From Nicotiana tabacum (Eukaryota; Streptophyta; Magnoliopsida; Solanales; Solanaceae), in assembly GCF_000715075.1 (NCBI RefSeq), contig NC_134097.1, positions 71,767,190 to 71,831,189 on the forward strand: a DNA stretch of 64,000 nt. Direction: 5' to 3'. The notes under the pieces were generated by a model. That model saw only the letters and a program-made list of their open reading frames with translations. It did no database searches and was not told where the DNA came from. The stretch's first letter is position 1; every line of letters starts with the position of its first letter. A program made the position numbers and the translations under genes. Shown piece by piece: positions 24,024-36,275 of this stretch.

Positions 24024-25944
24024 TGTAATACTCCTCAAATTTATAAAAGTTTCGAGACACGTTATAGTGAATATATATATATACACACACACACACTTAA
24101 ATAATTGGATATACAATTAGAGGAATATTAATAATTTTAGAAGTTATTAATGATTAATAGTGGGTATCATTAATTATTAGTTAAGTTTTAAAATTAAAAA
24201 AAGTATTTAAAAAAAGGGAAAAAAAAGGATAGTGCACGTGACCTACCCATAAAGTGGGTACAAAAAAAAGGAATACAAAGGGCTTAATGCCCTGAACAGA
24301 ACAGAGTCATTCTGTTTTCAAATGCAGGCCTACGAAACCGAGGCAGTCACGCACGAAAAATTCTAGGTTCTTTACAAGTCACGAATTCTTGAACTCGGGT
24401 ATATAAAAATCCCTATTGTTAATTACCGTACAGTATTAATAGGTAAGAATTGAATAATCAATTTCATTCTTTCTCTATATCAGCAATAAATTTCATGTTT
24501 AGGTGTGAAACTTTAAAATTGATTAAAATGCACTGGTTGTTGTAGAATCGATTGTTTGACTGGTGTCAATTAGACTGGGGTCTACGTATTGGCTCGAAAA
24601 GTTTTGAGGTGAGTTGATATAACCTTTTACTAAAGTGGTTTAACTCACAAAAGCACGCACACAAGGTGTTTGATGAATTGCATAAAAGAGTTAATATATA
24701 TTTAATTGGAGTAGTAAGTACCTATTAGCTTAGAATTATTTTCTAGCTAAAGTTTAGATGATTATCTGGATATATGTGCATAAATTTCAGATTTTTATGT
24801 TATCTTTATATGGCATTTTCATGTTGAAAATTCATGAAGGATCAAGAACCTTTGTAAATACTTTTGAATGTTTATTTCATTCTTATGACATGCCTTACAT
24901 TTAAGGATACCAGTATGAGTATGTATAAAAGATTTAGACTTGAAAAGTCACAAGAAGAAGTTTTAGAAAGAAAAGATTTTTGGGAGTATCCTTTATTCTG
25001 AGAAGGGGTCATCGTCCAGGCCTAGGGTCCTGACCAAGGCGTTGACTTCCTGAAACTACTTGTGCCAAAGTAGGGAGCACATGAGCCGAGGGTCTCGTTG
25101 CTGAGAATTTACTTAGTCATACTAAGGTATGAGACATGAGTGCTGAGAACCATGAAGTGAGTGGCACCTCGTGGATTGGACCTATTCGATCAGGTTGGGG
25201 TCGAACCCGTGTCGATCACACGGTGACTATGACAGAATTAAGTCAGGATAGTTGGAACTCCCAAAGTATAAAGTGAAGTATTTTTTTTATAATAAAGAAA
25301 AAGAAAAGAATATTCATAAACTGCTATTATGCAATTATTTAGAATTATTCTTATAAGCTTTATGTTTTACATGCATTTAGAATATTTGCTCGTAATGTAT
25401 ATGTTATTAAAGTTTCGTCTCCTGTTGAGACTCACTGAGTACAATGGATGGTACTGATGTTCTCTTTTGGGAACCTACGTTGGTCTGCGGTACAATGTAG
25501 GAACCGGATTTGCAGGCGAGCAGGCTACGAGTTAGGACTTCCTTCTCTTCCAGTGCTATTGGTGAGCTCCGCTTTTGTTCGTGGAGTATTCCTTAGAGTC
25601 ATCTTTATTTAGTTATTTCTTTGTTACTTAGAGAATTGGCCAGAAAATCTCATGTCCTGAGCAGTGCGTCAGTTTATCATTAGAGGCTTCATAGACATAG
25701 TCGTTGGGTTAAAATTCAGATGTTTTTGACAATAACTTAGTAGTATTTTATTGGTTACTATGAATAAAGTTTTAGAGTTGATTTATTTAAGTGTTTAAAT
25801 TAATCAAAAGTATTTGGTTAAAGTATTGTCTTGTTGCATATAAAGTTTGGAGTTATAATAGATTTGATAAGTAGAGATGGTTCGCTCGGTCATGTTTAGT
25901 GATCGAGTGCCGGTCCCGGCTTGTTCAGAAAATGGATCGTGACA
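24024..25944 (+). repeat. 5' LTR of the Tekay-like element
   Basis: Begins TGTAATACTCCTCAAATTTA and ends GGATCGTGACA. A TATA box candidate TATATAAAA is at 24400-24408, followed by the probable transcription start region. A short TA/CA microsatellite (about 24067-24094) is much longer in the 3' LTR. Confidence 0.93.
24400..24408 (+). promoter_or_regulatory. TATA box of the Tekay 5' LTR
   Basis: TATATAAAA in a GC-richer setting about 380 bp into the LTR, conserved in the 3' LTR near 36584. It would mark the U3/R border of the retrotransposon. Confidence 0.55.
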
Positions 25945-25948
25945 AACT

Positions 25949-25960
25949 TGGTATCAGAGC
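25949..25960 (+). other. Primer-binding site, initiator Met tRNA
   Basis: TGGTATCAGAGC begins 5 bases after the 5' LTR end; it is complementary to the 3' end of plant initiator methionine tRNA, the usual primer for this group. Confidence 0.9.
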
Positions 25961-26157
25961 CTCAAGTTTATGGAGTCCTAGGGGTCTATGAAGCCGTGTT
26001 AGTAGAGTCTTGTTTATGTGCATGAAGCGCGTCATACTTATAAATAGGACGCTACAAGCATTTAGGAAAAGTCTCTTTTTTTCATATTTTAGATCGTGTA
26101 GTAGAGTCTACCTCTAAGAAATTACCTAATTTATTTGTTTCTCCAAAACTCGCGGTA

Positions 26158-28023
26158 ATGGCGCGTACTCACAACTCTGATACTGACACTCAGGATGCTG
26201 CTCAAGAAACTATCGCTACTATTGTGGCTCAAGGTAGAACTAAGAAGGCTTCGACTCAGAAAAGGAGGGGAAAATCCACAAAGGAAGTCCAAGTACCCCA
26301 GGTTGAACAAGAAGAAGGGATAGAGCATGATGATCCAGTACCTCAGGATGCAGTACCACCCCCAACAGCAGCTCCAACTCAGGCAACTATATCTCCCGAG
26401 GTGGGTCAGATGTTTAATGATATCAACAGTGCTATAGAGATGTTTAAAGCCTTTATGGCCAACCAGAACGAGAGAAGAGATGAGATTCCACCTCAATCAA
26501 ATATACAGAACAATTCTGAGTCCTCAAGAGTGAATGAATTTTTGAAGTTGAGTCCTCCAGTGTTCCATGGTTCTACAGTCGATGAAGATCTGATGTTGTA
26601 GTTGGAGGATGTCAAGAAATCCCTCCGAGTGATGAAAGCATTTGATGATGAAGCTGTGGAGCTAGCTGCTTACCAGCTTAGAGATGTGGCCGACGCTTGG
26701 TTTGAGATGTGGGAAAAGGAAAGAGATGAAGATGATGGTCTGCCTACTTGGGAAGAATTTGAAGAGGCCTTCACAGCTAACTTTATCCCAGAAGAGGATA
26801 GGGAAGCTAAGGCTACAGAGTTCGAACAGCTCAAGCAAAGGAATAAAAGTGTGCAAGAGTACTACAAGGAATTCATAAGGTTAGTTAAGCATGCTCCTCA
26901 CATGGTTAGGACAGAAAAAGTAAAGATTCGCAGGTTTGTTGGCGGTTTAGCTTACCATATTAAGGATACCACATCAGCTACAGCAGTGGGGATGATAGCC
27001 TTCTCCTCTGTTGTGGGATTTACCAAGCACTTAAAAAAAGACAGACAACTAAGGAGAGAAGAAAAAGAGCATAACAAGAAAGCCCGGACAACGGGCAGGT
27101 TTAATGGTACATCCAGCGGAGGTGGAAGGGATTCCTCTAATAAGGAGTCATTAGCACTAGCTCAGTCCAGTCATCACTGAGGTGGTGGGTCTTCCTTCAG
27201 ACGTACTTAGAGTTATGGAAATCAGTCTCGCCAGAATCAGAATTTTAGGACATCATCCTCACATAGCCAGAGTCATGCTGAGCAACATTCACACCAACAA
27301 GGTCTTTGTGGAACATGTAAGCGGAAACATTCAGGTCAGTGCAAGCTCGGGTTTCATGGTTGCTACCATTGTGGAGACATTGGTCATATAAAGGCCAACT
27401 GCCCAAAGTTGCGACGTAATTTCAGTGGTGGATCAACTCGTCCTTCTAGTTCCTCAGCTACTGCAGTTGCACCACCTTTGGCTCGTGGTTCTCATAATCA
27501 GACCGGGCATGGAGCAGGCAAAGGTGCAGACCGAGTTACTCAAGGAGAGGGACAACCCTGTTTGTTTGCTATACTTGATCGTCAGAGTGCAGAGGCATCT
27601 GCAGAAGTTATTGCAGGTATACTTTTAGTCTGCTCACATAATACTTATGCCATAATGGATCCAGGTTCAACGTTTTCATATGTGACTCCATACTTTGCAA
27701 TTAACATCGGACTAGAACCTGAACAACTTAGTGAGCCATTCCTAGTATCTACTCCAGTTGGCGAGTCAGTGAAAGTCACCAGAGTCTATAGAGGTTGTAT
27801 AGTTTCAGTCCAAGGTCGCAACACCAAAGCCGATCTCATAGAGTTAGAAATGGTGGATTTTGATGTGATCATGGGTATGGATTGGTTGTCTTCCTGCTAT
27901 GCAATGTTAGATTGTCATGCCAAGATAGTCAGGTTCCAATTTCCAAATGAAGAGGTCTTAGAGTGGAAGGGTAGTTTAGCATCGCTTGTAGGTTTATTTC
28001 TTACCTTAAGGCACAACAAATGA
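26158..28023 (+). pseudogene. gag and protease of the Tekay-like element
   Basis: One reading frame starting MARTHNSDTD, broken by in-frame stops at 26599-26601 (TAG), 27178-27180 (TGA) and 27208-27210 (TAG). A gag core has AYQLRDVADAWFEMW and VQEYYKEFIRLVKHAP; the zinc knuckle CYHCGDIGHIKANC is at 27361-27402; the aspartic protease motif reads MDPGSTFSYV near 27652 with DP where many families have DS, and IMGMDWLSS further on. The frame is lost by a one-base shift near 27985, just before the RT frame. Confidence 0.9.
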
Positions 28024-30780
28024 TCGGTAAGGGATGTCTCGCCTACTTGGCTCACATCATTAATCTAGAATCAGAACCACCAGCTCTTCAGTCAGTGGCA
28101 GTTGTTAGAGAATTTCCAAAAGTTTTCCCATATGACCTTCTCGGACTTCCTCCCGAAAGAATCATAGACTTTGGCATTGATCTCATGCCAAGCACTCAGC
28201 CTATATATATACCTCCTTATAGGATGGCTCCAATAGAACTTAATGAGTTGAGAGAACAATTGAAAGACTTTCTTGACAAGGGCTTCATCAGACCGAGTGT
28301 TTCACCGTGGGGTACCTCGGTCTTGTTTTTCAAGAAGAAAGATGTGTCTCTCAGAATATGTGTCGACTATCGGCAGTTGAATAAAGTTACCAATAAGAAC
28401 AAGTACCCACTACCAAGAATTGATGATTTATTTGATCAACTTCAGGGTGCAAAGTACTTTTCAAAAATAGACTTGAGGTTGGGGTACCATCAGTTGAGAA
28501 TCAGAGAAGATGATATATCTAAAACAGCCTTTAGAACTCGCTACGGGCACTATAAATTTCTAGTGATGTCATTCGGGTTGACAAATGCTCCAGCTGCATT
28601 CATAGACCTCATGAACAGAGTTTTCAAGCCATTCCTTGATACCTTTATTATTGTGTTTATAGACGACATTTTGGTGTACTCTAAGAGCAAGGAAGATCAT
28701 GAAGAACACCTCAGAATAGCCTTGCAGACCTTGAAGGAGAATGAACTTTATGCCAAGTTTTCAAAATGTGAGTTCTGGTTGCAGTCAGTGGCATTCTTAG
28801 GCCACGTAGTATCTAGTGAAGGAATAAAAGTAAACCCTCAGAAGACAAAAGCAGTCAAGAACTGGCCTAGGCCGACAATGCCAACTGAAATCAGGAGTTT
28901 CTTGGGGTTAGCTGGCTACTATAGAAGGTTTGTAGAAGAGTTTTCCTCACTTGCAGCTCCATTAACTAAGTTGACTCAGAAAGCAGTTAAGTTCCAATGG
29001 TCAGACGTTTGTGAGTAGAGTTTTCAAGAGTTAAAGAAGAGGCTGACCACTGCACCTGTGTTAACCTTGCCGACAGGTTCAGGTGGGTTCACAATGTATT
29101 GTGATGCCTCCAGAGTGGGCCTTGGTTGTGTTCTTATGCAAAATGGAAAAGTCATTGCTTATGCTTCCAGGTAGTTAAAGAATCATGAAAAGAACTACCC
29201 CACACACGACTTGGAGCTTGCAGCAGTGGTGTTTACATTAAAGATATGGCGAGCATTCTGAAGTGTTTACAGATCACAAAAGCCTCCAGTACATTTTCAA
29301 GCAAAAAGAATTAAATTTGAGACAAAGAAGGTGGCTCGAGCTATTGAAAGATTATGACATCAATATCCTTTATCACTCGGGTAAAGCTAATGTGGTAGCA
29401 GATGCACTTAGTAGGAAGTCAATGGGTGTATTGGCCCATCTTGTAGTACAAAGATGATCTTTGGGTCGAGAAATTCAAAAACTAGCAAATGATGGAATTA
29501 GATTAGATCAGACCGAAGAAGGAGATATAACTGTTTATGCCTTAGCGCAATCCTCCCTTGTTGCGCATGTTAAGTCTAAGCAAGATGAAGATATGTACTT
29601 AGTGAAATTAAAAGAAGGAGTTAAAAGCAAAGAAATCACTGCTTTAACTCTAGGAAGTGACGGAGTTTTGAAGTTGAATGATCGGTTATGTGTGCCTGAT
29701 GTAGATGGTCTTAGGAAGGCCATAATGGAGGAAGCTCACAGTTCGAGGTACTCTATTCACCCAGGTGCTACCAAAATGTATCTAGATTTGATAGAGTTGT
29801 ATTGGTGGAAAGGCATGAAGAAATAAGTAGCAGATCATGTGGCTAAATGTTTAAATTGCAGCAAGTCAAAGTCGAGCATTAGAGGCTTGGTGACCTAGCT
29901 CAAGATATAGAGATACCATAGTGGAAATGAGAGATGATTAATATGGATTTCGTAGTAGGTCTATCTCGCACGTACCATAAACATAATTCAATTTGGGTTA
30001 TTGTAGACCGACTAACAAAGTCCGCACATTTCTTACCAGTAAAGACGACAGATTTCGCAGAGCAATATGCGCAGTTGTACATCAAAGAAATAGTCTGATT
30101 GCATGGTACTCCAATTTCAATCATATCTGACAGAGGCCCTCAGTTCACGGCGTATTTTTGATAGGGTTCAGAAAAGATTAGGTACAAGGTCAATTTAAGC
30201 ACCGCTTTTCATCCACAGCCTGATGGCCAGGCAGAAAGTACTATTCAGACTCTCGAAGATATGTTGCGTGCGTGTGTTATATATTTTAGAGGTAATTGGG
30301 ATGATCACTTGCCACTTATAGAATTTGGTTACAATAACAGCTATCAGGCCAGCATTGGTATGGCTCCTTATGAAGCATTGTATGGGCGGAGATGTATCCA
30401 GTGGGTTGGTTTGAACTAGCAGAGGTGTTGTTGATTTGTCCAGAGTTTGTTTGTGAGGCCTTGGAGAAAGTTCAGCTAATTAGAGAAAGACTTAAAGCGG
30501 CTCAGAGTCGTCAAAAGTCTTATTCTGACCAGAGGCATCGTGAGTTAGAGTTCATGGTTGGTGATAAGGTGTTTTTGAAAGTTTCACCAATGAAAGAAGT
30601 TATGAGGTTTGGTAAGAAAGGAAAACTTAGCCCTAGATTTATCGGACCTTATGAAATTCTAGAAAAGAAAGGAAACGTGGCTTATAAGCTAACGCTACCC
30701 GTTGAGTTGTCCTCTGTTCATCTTGTCTTTCATGTGTCTATGCTTAGAAAGTACATTCATGACGAGTCACATATAATACC
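28020..30780 (+). pseudogene. RT, RNase H and integrase of the Tekay-like element
   Basis: The RT frame (28020-29018) shows [21 protein letters not shown] and the catalytic [12 protein letters not shown] (Asp pair at 28662-28667). It stops at TAG 29016-29018; RNase H follows with MYCDASRVGLGCVL, another TAG at about 29173, a small deletion near 29255 and [11 protein letters not shown] at 29268. Integrase has the HHCC zinc-binding part (HSSRYSIHPG and CLNCSKSK), a decayed core with STAFHPQPDGQAEST-like wording near 30199, and a last frame (30392 onwards) with LSPRFIGPYEILEKKG. The frame is then cut at 30780 by the inserted LTR. Multiple stops and shifts make it non-functional. Confidence 0.9.
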
Positions 30781-33700
30781 TGTCGCGCCCCTTTTTTCTC
30801 GCAAAATCGGGCTTGTGACATTTAGGAGGACAACTCGTTCCCTTTTGGGAATTGAGTTTTGGAACTTGAAGAGTCGCCACGCTGTCGCACCCCCTTTTTC
30901 TCGCGAAATCGGGCTTGTGACATTTAGGAGGACAACTTGTTCCCTTTTGGTAATTGGGTTTTGGAACTTGAAGAGTCACCACCTAATGATTAAGCGCATT
31001 AGGACACCAAGAAGGGTTTGAATTAGAAGAACCAGAGTTTGGGTAAGGGCTAGAAATTATCTCTAGGGGAAGGAGTTAGGCACCCCTCAAGATCCACTAG
31101 TGTGGTTCCCGGCCATGTTACAATTGTGACTTCACATAATCAGGTAAGCAATTAAGGGCCTCAAATAGAAGGGGATTTTCACATCTTATTGCAAACAAAT
31201 TGAAAGTTTGAAGAGAATAAAGAATGCGGAAACTTTTCGGACAATAAAACAAGTTAAAAGAAAGGGGGGTCCTAGGTTTACAAACAATATGGATCACATC
31301 AATGCAATACCTGACAATCGCTCCTCAGAAGAGGGGTTGCACGTGGTATTAGCGCACCGGTAATCATATCCATATCTACCCTTCCCACTCTGTTAAGGTA
31401 GTAAAGCGCAGAATGGTGTCGTTACTTATTGCATGCTAGTACCCGCCCCAACCCTATCAGTCCTGGAGGCATTTGAGACTACTAGTCCTAAAGGGAAGGG
31501 AAATTTGGCTTTTCAGAGTTTTAAAAGGATAAACTTCTAGGGCGACAATCAAAACATATAAGGCAGGTATGGGGATAACACATAACAGTTTAAAGAGCTC
31601 AAACATGCCTCCTCATTTAAAGACAGATTGTTTAGCATGTCTTGCATGTACTGGTTATGGTCTGAAATCAAATTAAAGCGTGGGATAGGCTGATTCATCA
31701 CATATTTCTCAGATGAGGAGTCTGAATTAGCCTTCCCTGGTTGTAATTTATCAAAGACTGATGCAATTAATTAATTACCTAATGTTTTGCCTAAGTGAGA
31801 CCTATAGGCATGATATCTAATAGTACTTACTCCGATTTTAAAGAAGTCTTACTAATTGCGGAAAACACAAAAGTTCTGCAGATGTTAGACGATAATACCA
31901 CTGATTTTAGACTTGTAGATGACATAAGCGAATCAGATTCAAAGGTTACTCCTATAGGCATGATTTCTAGGTGTTGTTGGTTTTAAAAGGATTATGAAAG
32001 TGCATGCGTCCTATGGACATGGTATCTAGAATGCAATTGATTATTATTTAACCTATGACAGTTTGCCTAATGATAGATGTAAAATGCAGAATCCTATAAA
32101 CAGGTTATCTATAAGATACGCGGAAGTGAAGAAAACCTAGAGACATGATCTCTATATATGTAGAAGTGCAGAAAACCTATAGGCATAATTTATATATGAA
32201 ATGCATAAGTGCATAATCCTATACTCAGGATTCTATATGAAATAAAAGTGCAAAATCCTATAGTCAGGATCTCTATATGAAATGCAGAAGTAAAAACAGG
32301 TTGTGATTGCAGGAATAAATACCTAAGATCATGATGTCTACCCGTATGCATACATAAGTGACCCTCCCCTTTTCACTAGAACCCCATAAGTTATTACAAC
32401 ATATTACAGACCAGAATGGATTAAGAAAAAGGTAAAATTACATCAGAAATTAAGCTAAAACCAAGGAGCCTAATTTAGACTCAAAAGTCCAACAATATGA
32501 GGTGGACCAACTTCCAGGAACAGATTTCCAAAGCATTCTCTTATTTTGGATGTGTCAAAGTTCCCTAAGAGCCTCGAGGGGACTCCGGGTAGTGCTTACA
32601 ACCCAAATATATAGCAGAATTAAGAGCATAGTGCAGTGTGGAAATGTCAGCCCTCAGATGTCCAAGTTCAGAAGGAACTCAAGGTCCCAAAGCAAGGCTC
32701 ATAAGAGGGGGGCAGAACTTAGAATCTAAGAGTAAGTGTAAGTCCATAGAGGGGAAATTAGGGAGAGCCATGGCAGGCTGGTGGTCATGCCCAGCAATCA
32801 GGAGTGTTGGCACATCCTGACTAGCCTATTAGCCATATTTTGAGAGTTGGGATCCATTGAGGATCAGGTTCAGACCTAAGCAGCAATTTAGATGTTGTCA
32901 GGCCATGAACCTTAACTCAAACACATAGAAGGGAGTGGGGTATAGGGAGTTCATAACAGATGCAAAGAGAGAGTAGCATATTCAATACAGAACATGAACA
33001 ACAAAGTAGGCAGGAGTGTAGCAACTGTAAAATAAACACATAGGGATGGTGCTGAAATCGAAATTAAGGCATACCAGTTTCAGGGAAACAAATAAGTGAA
33101 AGCTGAAGTCTTGTAAACCAAATTGCAAGCAAATAGTACAAAAGATCTCAGAAGAGAGTAGAGTATTGAAAGAGTATTTAATTTCAAATGTTGAACTGAA
33201 GGTTCAAGGTGTCTAAGTGCAGAAGGGTCGTGCCCCTCTTATAGTGCAGAAAACAAGTAAGAAAAGGTAAGGGAATAGTTTGCAATAAATCACACAGAAT
33301 CTCCCTTCAGTTAAGGGATTCTGATTTCAAACGGGTAGAAGACAATTAAGGAAAGAATTGGATTAAAATCTTTTCCAAAGTAGTACAAGAAGGGTAAATA
33401 CACAGGGTTTATTTAAGGCAAAAGTCCAATGGTACAAGATTTGTGAAAAATAAGGAAAGGGAATCAATCAAACAGCCAGAGAAATCAAAATTATGAGTTC
33501 AATTCGAATGAACCAAGTCAGAAAAAGGTAAAAGAGGTTCAATCAAAGAAAATCAGTAACAATCAGTCAAACCTCCATTAGAGGATTTCAGAATCAATCA
33601 TTAGTTGGTAAAAACCTCTTGAAAGTAGAGTTTCTCATATATAAAGCACACAAATAGGTGAATCAAGAAGGAACTGTCATGTTACTTAGAGAAGAGTCTA

Positions 33701-35460
33701 ACATAGAAAGGTTCAGAATCATAAGCAAAGGGATACGAGTTCAGTTTGTAGATTCATAATGAGTCTGAGAGTCCGGGTACCAAAGTAGAACCCTAGTCCA
33801 GGATAAAACTTGTCAAAACCCAAAGCCTAGAGTTTTCAACTTTAATCAGAAGCAGAGACGAAAGGACAGATAACAGGCTCAGAGGTCTCTTTCAGAGACA
33901 CATGAGAAACAAACAGACATGGTACACAGTCAAGAGCATGGAGAACACGTTTTGAGAAAAATTCAGAACTTAAACAAGTTTAGAAGAAAAAGTGATACAA
34001 ACTTAAGAAGCGGTAGATGAAACACATTTAGCAAGAACACGAACAGAGTCCAGTAAAATAAACAAAATTGAAGAACTTAACAGTAAACACATATAGTAGA
34101 AGAGTAATGAAAACAAAACAAGGATAATCATGTGAGCACAGGAGTAACATGTATAAAAGAAAAGTAGAAGGACAGTACATGCGTAGTAAAAAGAAGTCAC
34201 ACGAGCATGATATATACAAACACACATAAATAAAGAAGAGGAAGAATCAAAAATATTTTTTTTTTGAAAAAAAGAACCTTTCAGAAACCCTAAATCGAAG
34301 ACAAACGATTTTGAAAAGAAAATTTGGGGAAAACACTTTAAATGTCAAGTAAAGCATAGATACAGCACAGATCTAAGAAAACAAACAGAGAAAGAACCTC
34401 GAATAACTTAGGGTTTCGGCGAAACCCTAGAAATGAGAAAGGCTTGGAAAAAGGTCTGATCTTGAGTCAGATGATTTAGAATCAGGCTCATAATGCTTGA
34501 ATATGTCGGAGCATGGCCGGAGAAGCCATAGAACTGCAGATCTAAGAAGGATCTGAAGAGAGCCATCGTAGTCGGGCCTCGAAACTTCAAACAACCATGG
34601 TTTGATGGTGGAGGGGGGTTGAGTACAGGCCATCCATGGCCTGAGAAGCCACGGATTCCGGTGAAGAAATGGTTGAAAAGGGTGGGGGTCGACTAGGGCT
34701 CTGAAGAACCTTTGAGAGAGTTTGAGAGACGAAGGGATTCAAAGGCGGCTAGTTAGGTGAAAGTAATTAGGGTTAGGGGTGTTTGGGAAATTAAAAAGGA
34801 AAGGGAAAATTATGGCCGTTGATCAAAATGATTAACGGCCTAGATCAAAAGGGAAACCGGACGGGTTTTTTAATTGGGTCATGGGTCGGGTAAAAGATGA
34901 AATTGGGGCGGTCCAGCTGGGGGTTAGGATTGGGTCAATTTGAGGGCTAAAATTGAAATGTAAATAGGCTGTAATTGAAATAAAATGAGGCTAAATGTTA
35001 AATGTCCAGTTTTTTCCTTTTATTTTATAAAAATAGTAAAAAATATTTTTAAAAACAAATTAAAAGTACTGAGCCAGTTAATAATACACAAATATTAATT
35101 TAAAAATACTAGAACAAATTTTACAATTATGAAATGCTATTAATCTTAAAATAGGCTATAATTGCAATTGCATGCAATTTATTCTTTTAAATACCAAATA
35201 GATTTGTAAAAATATACAAAAATTATATTAACTATATTTTGGTATAAATATGGGAATAAAATAAATTATTTACCAAATTGATGATTTTGGGAATAATTAT
35301 GGATTTTGTACTGCTAAAATGGATAGTAAATTGATTTTAAAAACTCTTCAAAAGATTGGAAAAATACTGAAACACTTGGGTATGCTTATGTATGCATGTA
35401 TATGCTATTTTGAAAGTATTTTGTGTATAAAAAATATATAGGAAAAAATTGGCATCAACA
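30781..35460 (+). mobile_element. 4.68-kb solo LTR, probable Tat/Ogre type
   Basis: Starts TGTCGCGCCCCTTTTTTCTC, ends GGCATCAACA, and is flanked by an exact ATACC duplication (30776-30780, 35461-35465). No coding region was recognised. The opening text with GGAACTTGAAGAGTCGCCAC and TTAGGCACCCCTCAAGATCC is typical of long LTRs of Tat/Ogre Ty3 elements (from memory). Its first 102 bp are repeated in tandem (second copy from 30883). Degenerate CCTATAGGCATGATATCT repeats occupy about 31795-32300. The right third (34980-35460) is AT-rich. Orientation follows the TGTCGC start. Confidence 0.75.
31795..32345. repeat. Degenerate repeats with CCTATAGGCATGAT motif
   Basis: Units of about 40-47 bp with a core like CCTATAG(G/T)CA(T/G)GATCTCTATATGAAATGCAGAAGTGC recur at least four times between about 32110 and 32300, and looser copies extend to 31795. 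They belong to the interior of the solo LTR. Confidence 0.6.
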
Positions 35461-35673
35461 ATACCTGTCGATACCATAGAAATTAAAGAAAGCTTGACTT
35501 ATGAAGAAGTACCTATATAAATTCTCGATAGGCAAGTAAGAAAGTTGAGAACAAAAGATTTAGCATCGGTAAAAGTTTTGTGGAGTAATCATGATTCAAA
35601 AGAGGCTACGTGGGAGGTCGAGGAAGATATGAGAAAGAAATATTCATATTTATTTGAGGAAAAAGATATGTGA
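35461..35673 (+). pseudogene. Chromodomain end of the Tekay-like pol
   Basis: Continues the pol frame exactly where it was cut at 30780: the ATACC duplication is followed by a frame reading DTIEIKESLTYEE, one TAG stop, ILDRQVRKLRTKDL and VLWSNHDSKEATWEVEEDM, a chromodomain of the plant chromovirus type, closing with TGA at 35671-35673. Chromodomains steer integration of these elements to marked chromatin. Confidence 0.85.
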
Positions 35674-36173
35674 ACCTAAGTTTGGTTTGACATTTATATT
35701 TCATTTATTAAATACAAGTTAGCAAGTGTTTCTGTTCTTCCTAGATTATACTTAGTTGTTGTAAAAATTTAGTGTCATGCCAGAGTATATTTAATTCATT
35801 AAAGTTTTTTACTTTTTGTAAAGTGTTGTGCTTTAGAATTTGGTTGGTTATTATGGTAACTCCTTGTCGGAGTGTTTGTAACTAGTTTATGAGATGTGTA
35901 TAGTGCTTATGAATGCCTATTATGATGTATTGGGTTGTTGGTGGTGTATTTGTGGTATTTGTGATAGGGATATTTTTTTGGATAGTCCAATTTACAAGGG
36001 AAACTCTGCCAAAAATTTTGAAAATTTAGGGAGTTAGCCAAAATTTTGAGTCCCTTGGAAGAGTGAGTAGTGCTAAGAAAACGTAAGAGGTTCAAGTACT
36101 TAAGGATTGATTGTTAGCTTAAGAATAAGGCCTTAGCAACATTCGAGAACGAATGTTTTTAAGGAGGGAAGAT
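35674..36173 (+). other. 3' untranslated part and polypurine tract of the Tekay-like element
   Basis: About 500 bp without coding content lead to AAGGAGGGAAGAT (36161-36173), a purine run directly against the 3' LTR start, the expected plus-strand primer. Confidence 0.75.
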
Positions 36174-36216
36174 TGTAACACTCCTCAAATTTATAAAAGT
36201 TCGAGACACGCTATAG

Positions 36217-36275
<59 letters not shown>

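Noticed and set aside
26131..26496. Minus-strand 121-codon frame
   Set aside because: Antisense shadow of the Tekay gag gene.
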